A stretch of 64,000 bases of DNA from Abiotrophia sp938010525. Its GTDB lineage: Bacteria; Bacillota; Bacilli; Lactobacillales; Aerococcaceae. The first letter of the stretch is position 1; every line of letters begins with the position of its first letter. The DNA is taken from the NCBI RefSeq assembly GCF_938010525.1, contig NZ_CALLVK010000012.1:1-64000 (forward strand). Reading direction: 5' to 3'. The notes beneath the pieces were generated by a model. The model was given only the letters and a program-made list of their open reading frames with translations, was not told the DNA's origin and ran no database searches. Both the position numbers and the translations under genes were made by a program. Positions 25,759-33,153 of this stretch are shown in pieces.

Positions 25759-26739
25759 ATGATGAGAAAATATAAATTAATGAAGCTCTTGCCTTCTTTA
25801 ATCATGGCAGCCATCTGTCTCTTGATTGGGGGACTACTTGCCTTTATCAGCCAAACGACCAGTGCGGAGAGTCTCCGTGCCCAAGGATTAGTCTATCCTA
25901 AGGTCTCAAAAGTCAGTCGATTGACTGCCGTCCCAGTTCAAAAATTTACTTATGTTTCCTCCGTCAGTAATGTAGTGAAGGAAGGGAAAACGGTTGTCTA
26001 TCGCGATGACAAGACCGGAATGAGTCTTTTCTTAGTTGGTGATGGAATAGGGGATATTCCAATCCTAATGCCAGATGACTCGCCTCTTCTGTTGAGACTC
26101 AAGGAAGAAAGTGATAAGGGCAAACTAGAGATGGAGCCTTATTATGTGATGGCAATGGTAGATGACAGTGACAGAAGCCGAGAGTTTATAAAATCAATCG
26201 AATACTTTGTCAAAAGTAAGACGGGTAGGCAAGTGTTTGTAGCGGAGATGTTAGTTAACCAAAGCAAGGCGGATACCTATATTCAATCCATGAAGTTAGC
26301 AAGCTATGTTTTCTTAACTTTATCGCTTCTAGCATTTGGCTTTACTGTCTATCGTTATAGGGCTATGCGTCGTTTTTGGCGCCAGGTCTATCAAGTGATC
26401 CCTGAACTAGCCGGAGATTCCGATTTCCTTCTGTCTATGTGCCAGTTCAAGGCCAAAGAATTGGGCCTCTATGTCTGCCAAGACCATCTTATTGTCATAG
26501 GTCGCAGAGACCAAGTCCTGAACTTAAAGGATTTTTTGGCTTTAAGCATTAGCTCCCAGGTCATTAATAAGCGACTGAACAGTAAACTAGTTTGTTATTA
26601 TCAGGATGATCACTATGACTTAGTTAAGTTACGCCCTTATCCTGACTTAGAAGCGCGTGCGCTATTAGAAGCTTTCCTGACATATATCTCAAGTCATTAC
26701 CCTCATATCCTGATCGATGATGAGCGACTGGGAATTTAA
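25759..26739 (+). CDS. Two-helix membrane protein, paralog 4 of 5
   Basis: This 326-residue protein starts from ATG 25759, which follows GAGGAGGGA; an upstream TTG lies inside that site. It is a family member with helix 1 at about 10-29 and helix 2 near 180-200. The inner domain shows FWRQVYQVIPELAGDSDFL and GLYVCQDHLIVIGRRDQVLNLKDF. The C-terminus SHYPHILIDDERLGI lacks the DHxxEY tail. It is more divergent than copies 2, 3 and 5. No clear terminator follows, but a promoter precedes copy 5. Confidence 0.8.
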   Translation: MMRKYKLMKLLPSLIMAAICLLIGGLLAFISQTTSAESLRAQGLVYPKVSKVSRLTAVPVQKFTYVSSVSNVVKEGKTVVYRDDKTGMSLFLVGDGIGDIPILMPDDSPLLLRLKEESDKGKLEMEPYYVMAMVDDSDRSREFIKSIEYFVKSKTGRQVFVAEMLVNQSKADTYIQSMKLASYVFLTLSLLAFGFTVYRYRAMRRFWRQVYQVIPELAGDSDFLLSMCQFKAKELGLYVCQDHLIVIGRRDQVLNLKDFLALSISSQVINKRLNSKLVCYYQDDHYDLVKLRPYPDLEARALLEAFLTYISSHYPHILIDDERLGI

Positions 26740-26748
26740 AGGGGCTAC

Positions 26749-26777
26749 TAGACAGGGGATAAGGTCTCCGCTATAAT
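26749..26777 (+). promoter_or_regulatory. Putative promoter of membrane paralog 5
   Basis: TAGACA (26749-26754) and TATAAT (26772-26777), 17-base spacer. Confidence 0.5.
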
Positions 26778-26812
26778 TAAGTTAATGATAATAATTAGAA
26801 AGAAGGAATTCC

Positions 26813-27802
26813 ATGAAACCCAACTTTAAACGAGGTGTGATTAGTCTCGTGATATATGGTTTGCTATTATTAGGTGCAGCCGGCTTCTTCCATTATGTGG
26901 CGACTCAATCGACACCTGACAAGTTAGCCAGTGAAGGGTATGTTTATCCTAAAACGAGTGAAACCACTAAAAGTAGCAAGACGACTTTTGCAGTAAAAGC
27001 TATTTATAGAATTGAAGATACCAAGCATGAGAAAGAACAAACCTTTGTTGTGGCGGGTGATAAGAGCCTCCTAGTGACTGAGGCTAAACCCGATTTAGCC
27101 ATTATCAAAAAGCTAGAAGAAGCCCAAAGAAAGGGCACCCTAGAGACTAACCCTATTACGATTATGGGGGAAGTTAAGGAGCTCAGTAGCCTTTCCCTCC
27201 AAAACACTAGAGAATCACTAGAAAAGCAAGAGCCTGGAGTGGCGGACAACAAAGCGTTTGAAATTAAGAAACTCAACCTGACCAGTGTTGCTAATGTTGA
27301 AAGTACTGGTACCATTATGACTGCAGGTACTGCCTTAGTGGGCTTAGGTTTCCTAGCCTATGCTGTCTTCCGTTATCTAGATAATAAACGCTTCTACGAA
27401 CAACTTTTAGTAACCTTCCCTGAGCTAAGTCAAGATGAACAAGCCTTACGTAAGGGTGCGACCTACTACGAGAAGCATTTGGGCGTCTATGTCTATAAGG
27501 ATCAATTGATTGTCATGGGGCGTAAGAATGCCATGGTGGACTTGCGTGACATGATCTATAGCTATGTCTACAAGGAAACCAGACGTTTTAACCTCTACAA
27601 GACCGTCAAGTTTGTGGTCTATCTCCATACCAAAGACTTCAAACGCTTAGCTGTCTTCCCAGCCAAACACTCAGTTAAAGACACTGAAGCCAAATTAAAT
27701 CGACTCATGGAATATCTGGATGCCAGCTATCCTCAAATGCTAGTCGGATTTGACCATAAGGACGAATATATGGCCCTCAAACAAGCGGCGGGCCGTCGTT
27801 AA
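26813..27802 (+). CDS. Two-helix membrane protein, paralog 5 of 5
   Basis: This 329-residue protein has an ATG behind AAGAAGGA. Helix 1 is at about 10-29, and helix 2 near 165-186 is followed by the basic YLDNKRFYEQLL. The inner domain motifs are FPELSQDEQAL, GVYVYKDQLIVMGRKNAMVDLRDM and YPQMLVGFDHKDEYMALK, closest to copies 2 and 3. The outer domain contains LETNPITIMGEVKEL. It is the last copy before rimM and ends at a terminator. Function unknown. Confidence 0.82.
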   Translation: MKPNFKRGVISLVIYGLLLLGAAGFFHYVATQSTPDKLASEGYVYPKTSETTKSSKTTFAVKAIYRIEDTKHEKEQTFVVAGDKSLLVTEAKPDLAIIKKLEEAQRKGTLETNPITIMGEVKELSSLSLQNTRESLEKQEPGVADNKAFEIKKLNLTSVANVESTGTIMTAGTALVGLGFLAYAVFRYLDNKRFYEQLLVTFPELSQDEQALRKGATYYEKHLGVYVYKDQLIVMGRKNAMVDLRDMIYSYVYKETRRFNLYKTVKFVVYLHTKDFKRLAVFPAKHSVKDTEAKLNRLMEYLDASYPQMLVGFDHKDEYMALKQAAGRR

Positions 27803-27811
27803 GACAACTAG

Positions 27812-27859
27812 AATCAGGCTCCCTTTCATGGTATACTGAAAGGGTAGGCCTGATTTTTA
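27812..27859 (+). terminator. Terminator between membrane paralog 5 and rimM
   Basis: AATCAGGC ... GGCCTGATT form the outer stem with an inner CTTTC/GAAAG stem, followed by T residues. Confidence 0.7.
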
Positions 27860-27882
27860 TTAGGCATAAAAGGAGGACAAGT

Positions 27883-28416
27883 ATGACTTATTATCGTGTA
27901 GCCCGTATTGTGAATACCTTCGGGATTCGGGGGCAACTCAAATTAATTGCCGATACTGACTTTCCAGAGGAGCGCTTTGCAAGTGGCAAGACCCTCTATA
28001 TTCTCAAGGATTTGAATTCCCAACCGCTAGCTAGTGTTCAAGTCGCTAAGGCCGCTATCCATAAGGGGACTTGGCTCATTAGTTTTGTTGGTTACGACAA
28101 TATTAACCAGGTTGAAGGCTTCAAGGGCTGTTGGCTAGCCATTGATGAGAGTGAGCAGGAGGAGCTAGAAGAGGACAGCTACTACCATCATCAGCTCTTG
28201 GGCTTGGAGGTTGTCACCCTAGAAGGCAAGACCCTTGGGAAGATTAAGGAAATTCTTCAGCTAGGTTCCAATGATGTCTTTGTGGTTCAACGCAATATTC
28301 CTAAGGCCAAAGACGCCTTGATTCCTTTTATTGGCGATGTGGTCAAAACTGTTGACCTGGAAGCCGGACAGGTTAAGATTGAACTAATGGAAGGGCTGAT
28401 TGACGATGAAGCTTGA
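27883..28416 (+). CDS. rimM: 16S rRNA processing protein RimM
   Basis: This 177-residue 30S maturation factor binds S19 and assists 3' head-domain assembly. It has the N-terminal RimM domain (RVARIVNTFGIRGQLK), and a PRC-barrel domain from about residue 95 (YYHHQLLGLEVVTLEGKTLGKI). An AAGGAGGA site precedes the ATG. It overlaps trmD by 11 bases. Confidence 0.95.
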   Translation: MTYYRVARIVNTFGIRGQLKLIADTDFPEERFASGKTLYILKDLNSQPLASVQVAKAAIHKGTWLISFVGYDNINQVEGFKGCWLAIDESEQEELEEDSYYHHQLLGLEVVTLEGKTLGKIKEILQLGSNDVFVVQRNIPKAKDALIPFIGDVVKTVDLEAGQVKIELMEGLIDDEA

Positions 28417-29137
28417 TGTCTTGACCCTCTTCCCTGAGATGTTTGAGCCCATGCATCATTCTCTGATGGGGCAAGCTCAAGCCAAGGGGCTGATTGACTT
28501 CCAGACCCATAACTTCCGGGACTTTGCGGTTAATAAGCATGGCCATGTGGATGATTATCCCTTTGGTGGTGGGGCAGGCATGTTACTGCGGGTGGATCCC
28601 ATTGTTCACATGCTAGAACATATCGCGCCCAAGGAAAATGCCCGCATTATCCTGATGGATCCAACCGGGGTGCCATTTAGTCAGAGTTTGGCGCAGGAAT
28701 GGTCTCAAGCAGAGCAGTTGGTCTTTATTTGTGGCCACTATGAAGGCTTTGACGAGCGGGTGAGGTCTTTTGTAACGGATGAAGTTTCACTGGGAGATTA
28801 TGTCTTAACCAATGGCGAATTGCCGGCCATGATTATGATCGATGCCACTGTGCGCTTGATTCCTGAAGTCTTAGGCAATGCGGAGTCCATTGTGGGCGAA
28901 TCCCATCAACGTTCACTCCTAGAGCATCCTCAGTATACCCGCCCACGAGATTTTCGTGGTATGGAGGTGCCAGAGGTACTCTTCAGTGGCCATCATGATA
29001 AGATTCGCCAGTGGCAGGGCAAGGAAGCTATCCGCCGGACTTTAGAACGCCGACCAGATCTACTCGAACAGGCCGATTTGTCCAAAGAAGAACGCAAGTG
29101 GTTAGCTGAAATTCAGACCGAAAAAAATGTCAATTAG
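28406..29137 (+). CDS. trmD: tRNA (guanine-N1)-methyltransferase TrmD
   Basis: This 243-residue SPOUT methyltransferase makes m1G37 in tRNAs to prevent +1 frameshifting. The start ATG 28406 gives MKLDVLTLFPEMF; an upstream TTG is possible but atypical. Features include FGGGAGMLLRVDP, the trefoil-knot SAM site (ICGHYEGFDERV, GDYVLTNGELPAM) and the C-terminal HxYTRP-like region HPQYTRPRDF. The rimM-trmD-rplS order is conserved. Confidence 0.96.
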   Translation: MKLDVLTLFPEMFEPMHHSLMGQAQAKGLIDFQTHNFRDFAVNKHGHVDDYPFGGGAGMLLRVDPIVHMLEHIAPKENARIILMDPTGVPFSQSLAQEWSQAEQLVFICGHYEGFDERVRSFVTDEVSLGDYVLTNGELPAMIMIDATVRLIPEVLGNAESIVGESHQRSLLEHPQYTRPRDFRGMEVPEVLFSGHHDKIRQWQGKEAIRRTLERRPDLLEQADLSKEERKWLAEIQTEKNVN

Positions 29138-29139
29138 GC

Positions 29140-29167
29140 TTTACAAATAGGTAGAGTTTGGTATAAT
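29140..29167 (+). promoter_or_regulatory. rplS promoter with extended -10
   Basis: TTTACA (29140-29145), a 16-base spacer and TATAAT (29162-29167) preceded by TGG, giving an extended -10. It begins directly after trmD. Confidence 0.65.
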
Positions 29168-29259
29168 ACTAGAAGTGGTGAAAAACCGCAGATATCACAA
29201 TATTCCGCTGGCTACGCCCTAGGGCTAGTTATGAGTGTTAGTCGAGAGGAGAAAAAAAC
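29168..29259 (+). promoter_or_regulatory. Structured 5' leader of rplS, possible ribosomal L19 leader
   Basis: The roughly 85-base untranslated leader contains TATTCCGCTGGCTA and the self-complementary GCCCTAGGGC. Firmicutes rplS genes often carry an autoregulatory L19 leader RNA. The position and length fit, but the covariance match could not be tested. Confidence 0.4.
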
Positions 29260-29607
29260 ATGAGTAAAGTGATTGAAAAAATTACCTCAGCTCAATTACG
29301 TAGCGATATTCCTGAGTTCCGCCCTGGTGACACTGTACGTGTACACGCTAAGGTTGTCGAAGGTTCACGCGAACGTATCCAAATCTTCGAAGGGTTAGTA
29401 ATCAAGCGTCGCGGTGCTGGCATCAGCGAAACTTACACAGTTCGTAAAATTTCGAACGGTGTAGGGGTTGAACGTACTTTCCCAGTACACACTCCACGTG
29501 TTGCTAAAATCGAAGTTGTTCGTAAAGGTCGCGTACGTCGTGCTAAGCTCTACTACATCCGTGCCTTGTCTGGTAAGGCTGCACGTATTAAGGAACGCGG
29601 GCGCTAA
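29260..29607 (+). CDS. rplS: 50S ribosomal protein L19
   Basis: This 115-residue protein contains the L19 core FRPGDTVRVHAKVVEGSRERIQ and the C-terminal RRAKLYYIRALSGKAARIKE. It lies at the 30S-50S interface. GAGAGGAG precedes the ATG. Codon use is strongly biased, as in other highly expressed genes here. Confidence 0.97.
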   Translation: MSKVIEKITSAQLRSDIPEFRPGDTVRVHAKVVEGSRERIQIFEGLVIKRRGAGISETYTVRKISNGVGVERTFPVHTPRVAKIEVVRKGRVRRAKLYYIRALSGKAARIKERGR

Positions 29608-29622
29608 CATACCGAAACATGA

Positions 29623-29665
29623 AAAGAACCATCAATCGTCTTTGGACGATTGGGGTTCTTTTTTT
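29623..29665 (+). terminator. Terminator after rplS
   Basis: AAAGAACC/GGTTCTTT outer and AATCGTC/GACGATT inner stems with a following T-run. Confidence 0.9.
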
Positions 29666-30199
29666 GTATATAAGGAAAAGTTTGTGAATTTATAGTGTGT
29701 CATTATTGTTTTAGGTAGGTGATTGAACAAACATTATCAGTATTATCAATGTATCTTCAAAATATTTGTGATTCTATCTTTTAGCTGCCTTTAAAAGTTC
29801 TTGTGAATACTTAGGGTAGTTGACGGAAAATACTAGAAGAATTTGTCTTGATTTAAAGGTCATGAAGGCCTTGGATAGATAGCCTAGTATCTTGTAAAGG
29901 ATAGTTTTAATTTAGAATTCTCACTTATTAAGAAGATTAAAGAGATTTAAGTGCTCTCATCAAATTATTGTCTTATATAAGCGCGCTATAATTTTATCTA
30001 AATAGACAAGTATTGGAGAATTTTGTCTATTTATACTTGACCAAAGTTTTTGTCAAAATATACTAAATAGGATTTATTTTAATTTTGGAGAAAAAAGGGG
30101 CCAGGTCGGAAATTGTGAGGGAAAGACCAAAAAATCACCGACTTATGTTACAGAATCATTACGATTTGGTAACGGCATTCTAGCAAAATGAGATAACCT
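29666..30199. other. Long A+T-rich intergenic region upstream of the Pel operon
   Basis: This stretch of more than 500 bases has no credible gene. It is visibly richer in A+T than its surroundings and includes a TATAAT-like box at 29987-29992, a second weak promoter-like pair TTGACC (30038) / TATACT (30059) with only 15 bases between, and the dyad listed separately. It looks like a regulatory region for the polysaccharide operon. Confidence 0.55.
29999..30033. promoter_or_regulatory. 11-base-pair inverted repeat upstream of the Pel operon
   Basis: TAAATAGACAA (29999-30009) and TTGTCTATTTA (30023-30033) are perfect inverted arms around a 13-base centre. No T-run follows, so it is more like a regulator-binding site than a terminator. 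Confidence 0.5.
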
Positions 30200-30227
30200 T
30201 TGACCTAAATTTGTACAGTGTTATAAT
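30200..30227 (+). promoter_or_regulatory. Main predicted promoter of the Pel operon
   Basis: TTGACC (30200-30205), 16 bases, then TATAAT (30222-30227) preceded by TGT (extended -10). This leaves a 5' leader of about 190 bases before pelD, containing an inverted repeat TGAAATT/AATTTCA at 30291-30320. Confidence 0.7.
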
Positions 30228-30423
30228 AGTGCCAATCTTAGGGGAGTAGTGGAAAAAAGGGTTATATATACTAATTTGGAGTTTTTATTTTGAAATTCCT
30301 TGGCAACTTCAGAAATTTCATTTCTATTTCTATCTTAAATTATTAGGCATTTTCTAGGGCATTAAAAATGAGGGCAAACTACTTTTACTAGGCAAGAAAT
30401 ATAATTGGGGGTAAACAGTAACT

Positions 30424-32196
30424 ATGAATATACTTGTTACAGGGAATACAAGTTACCTGACGCGAGAATTTATCCAAGAAGCTTTTCCGGAAGGGCGTGT
30501 GATTATTCTTGGACCCTGCGACTTGAAGACATCTTATCGGCAAGGTGTAACGGTCTTATCCATGGAGCAAAGGGACTGGGCCTTAGAAGAGGTTTGCGAA
30601 ATGTATGAGATTAACCAAGTGGTTTTCTTTTCTAATTTTCTTACGCTTCGGTCACAGGAAGTTGGCGAAGGGGAGGCTCTTCAGCAACTCCTTACGGCTT
30701 GTCAGAGCTATCGCATCAGTCGCTTTTGCTATTTGTCTGGACCGCAGTCAGGCTATCAAAATCAACAGTTAGAAACACAACTGGCACAAAGCTACGAGCA
30801 ACTTTGCCTCTATGAAGGAAAAGAGCATGGCATGTCAATCAAGGTAATTCGATTACCATATCTCTATTCAGATCAGACCTTACCGCCTTATATCGATCAG
30901 ATATTCAGTCAGTGGGCGGCTGGAAAAGCAGTGCGTTTCAAGGAGAACCGTGACAGTGACTTTTTCTTCTTACAGATGGATGATTTAGGTCGCTTGCTTT
31001 ATAAAGTCTTGGACGATTGGACAGATGAGTCAGAGCTATTGATTGTACCTAATAGTTTTAAACTGACATATCAAGATTTGGCTCTTACCATGTATCAGCT
31101 TCAACCAGATGCTTCCCTTAGTTTTACTAAAGGACAGCTTCAACAAGTAGAGCAGACCGATTCTATGAGTGCTTCGCTTCGAACACGTTATGGATGGTTT
31201 CCTCAATTTAATCCTTTAGAGGATTGGCAAGCCATCTTAAAAGAGCGTTACCTTGGTCAAGGAAAATCATCTTTGCTCGGATGGTGGCAAGACTTGAAGA
31301 GCTGGATGGGGTTACACCCAAGCCTAGTTCGGATTATTGAAGTATTTCTTCTCTTCCTATTATCAGAACTCGTCTCTCTTATCTTAAGAAATCAGCAACA
31401 ATTCCGAGCGGTTGACGTTCGCTTGCTCTATATTGTCATCATGGCTATGACTGGAGGAATTGGGATGGGGCTCTTATCGGCTGGTTTATCGATTTTGGCT
31501 CTGCTCTATATTTATGTGACCTCTGGGAACAACTGGATTACGCTCTTCTATGACCCACTTAACTGGGTTCCTTTTGTTGTCTACCTAGTAACTGGTGCAA
31601 TGGTTGGGCGTTTACGGGCTGAAACCTTGCATGATAAAGCCGTTTTATCGCGAGAGAACCAGCTGCTACGCGATAAAAGTCATCTAATTCGGCAACTCTA
31701 TCGTGATATGCTACTTGATAAGGCCATGTTGAAAAAGCAAATTATGGGCTGTCGTGATTCCTATGGACGCCTATACAATTGGGTAGAACGACTGAACCAG
31801 TCAACGCCTGAAGGAGTTCTTAAAGTGGCTCAAGAGCTCTTGGTTGAATTAGTAGACCCATTGGCCTTGGTCTTCTATCAGGTATCAGGGACTAACCAGC
31901 TAGCTCCTGTTCCTAATCTTAGTCAAGCACTGGCAAGTCCTCTCTTAGAGGGACCTTTAGGCCCATTAGCTGAGCCTTTGATGGCAGGTGAACTTTGGTT
32001 GAATCGGCAACTTGATCCTAGTTTGCCACATTACGTGGCGGGATTACGTTATCAGGACCAGCTCGTTATTGTAATTGGTTTGTTAGAGCGTCAACTAGAC
32101 CCCATGGATGTGGCGCAATATAATCAACTTCGTGTTATTTTTGGTTTAATTGAAATGTCACTCCAGCATGCATTGGAAATCACTAATAACCAATAA
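30424..32196 (+). CDS. pelD: PelD-like protein fused to an N-terminal SDR/epimerase-like domain, no GGDEF domain
   Basis: This 590-residue first protein of the Pel exopolysaccharide operon begins at residues 1-270 with a Rossmann NAD(P)-epimerase-like domain (MNILVTGNTSYLTREF), but the nucleotide loop TGNTSYLT lacks the usual second and third glycines, so catalysis is doubtful. About residues 295-395 form four membrane helices, then a short coiled coil (about 405-440) and a GAF-like domain to the end. Classical PelD ends in a degenerate GGDEF domain that binds c-di-GMP; that domain is absent. The protein therefore probably organises the Pel synthase complex without direct c-di-GMP control. 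The upstream GGGGG site is 12 bases from the ATG, which is long. Confidence 0.8.
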   Translation: MNILVTGNTSYLTREFIQEAFPEGRVIILGPCDLKTSYRQGVTVLSMEQRDWALEEVCEMYEINQVVFFSNFLTLRSQEVGEGEALQQLLTACQSYRISRFCYLSGPQSGYQNQQLETQLAQSYEQLCLYEGKEHGMSIKVIRLPYLYSDQTLPPYIDQIFSQWAAGKAVRFKENRDSDFFFLQMDDLGRLLYKVLDDWTDESELLIVPNSFKLTYQDLALTMYQLQPDASLSFTKGQLQQVEQTDSMSASLRTRYGWFPQFNPLEDWQAILKERYLGQGKSSLLGWWQDLKSWMGLHPSLVRIIEVFLLFLLSELVSLILRNQQQFRAVDVRLLYIVIMAMTGGIGMGLLSAGLSILALLYIYVTSGNNWITLFYDPLNWVPFVVYLVTGAMVGRLRAETLHDKAVLSRENQLLRDKSHLIRQLYRDMLLDKAMLKKQIMGCRDSYGRLYNWVERLNQSTPEGVLKVAQELLVELVDPLALVFYQVSGTNQLAPVPNLSQALASPLLEGPLGPLAEPLMAGELWLNRQLDPSLPHYVAGLRYQDQLVIVIGLLERQLDPMDVAQYNQLRVIFGLIEMSLQHALEITNNQ

Positions 32197-32214
32197 AATA
32201 AGGGGGATAAATCC

Positions 32215-33141
32215 ATGCTACCGACTTTGGTACTGCTTGTATTATTGCTAGGGCATATAATTTTTGCCTATCTTCTCTATCGGCAGATGCTTGCTCGTAA
32301 AGTTTCAATCAATCCTATTTTGTGGATACCCATTTTCATACTTCCCTATTTGGGGCCTGTGGCGGTAGCCATTGCCTATTGGTTGATGTCTAAGCAATCA
32401 AGAAGTCAGGAAATAGAAATAGGTCAAGAGGATGTTTTAGAACTAGAGGACCAAGTGTTAGAAGCAGAAGTCGAGGAGGCAGACTTCGTTGATCTTCGAG
32501 CGTCTGAAGATGTCAGGCAGTGGGTACCGATTGAAGAGGCATTATTACTCAATGATTCGATTACTAAACGCGAATTGATGATGAGTATGCTTAAAGACCA
32601 ACCAAGCAATGTAGTGGCCTTGTTACAAGAAGCACGAATGAATGAGGATGTTGAAGTGGTCCATTACGCAACTGTTATGTTAGCGGAATTACACAAAGAC
32701 TATGACCTCAAAGTGCATCAACTTAAAGAAGAATTAGCTAAGCAACCTGATAATCTTGCCATTTTGGAAGAACTTTGTTTAGTTTTAGAGGATTATTTGA
32801 TGTCTGGTTTAGTAGCTGGCAAATTTGCTGAGAGTTCTCGATATCAGTATATTGATTTATTACGACGTAAGGTGGCACTTAGTCACGAGCTTAACGACTA
32901 TATCCGTTTGGGGAAGCAGTACTTAGCTTTAGGGGAAGAACAACGCGTGCGGCAAGTTCTAGAATACTGCCAGATTAATTGGCCAACAGATGAGTCTTAC
33001 CGCATGTTTCAATTTCAAGCCTTAGTCGCTCAAGGCGATCGATTAGGCTTACAACAATTTTTTCAAGATATTGACACTTGTCGTGTATATTTTTCACGCC
33101 ATAATCGTCAGGTAATTCATTTTTGGCGGCAACAAGTGTAG
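32215..33141 (+). CDS. pelE: PelE-like membrane/TPR protein of Pel biosynthesis
   Basis: This 308-residue protein has two N-terminal membrane helices (about residues 3-22 and 33-57), an acidic stretch (70-100) and a helical repeat region to the C-terminus, the layout of PelE. PelE holds the cytoplasmic and membrane subunits of the Pel synthase together. Primary sequence similarity in this family is low, so the call rests on topology and on its place between pelD and pelA. Confidence 0.75.
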   Translation: MLPTLVLLVLLLGHIIFAYLLYRQMLARKVSINPILWIPIFILPYLGPVAVAIAYWLMSKQSRSQEIEIGQEDVLELEDQVLEAEVEEADFVDLRASEDVRQWVPIEEALLLNDSITKRELMMSMLKDQPSNVVALLQEARMNEDVEVVHYATVMLAELHKDYDLKVHQLKEELAKQPDNLAILEELCLVLEDYLMSGLVAGKFAESSRYQYIDLLRRKVALSHELNDYIRLGKQYLALGEEQRVRQVLEYCQINWPTDESYRMFQFQALVAQGDRLGLQQFFQDIDTCRVYFSRHNRQVIHFWRQQV

Positions 33142-33153
33142 TAGGGGGACACT

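Noticed and set aside
30228..30423. c-di-GMP riboswitch in the pel leader
   Set aside because: The leader has none of the conserved GEMM-type sequence blocks that I can recognise, only a weak TGAAATT/AATTTCA hairpin.
30405..30608. 67-residue frame overlapping the start of pelD
   Set aside because: Shadow of pelD; it starts at a TTG inside the putative Shine-Dalgarno and shows no domain features.
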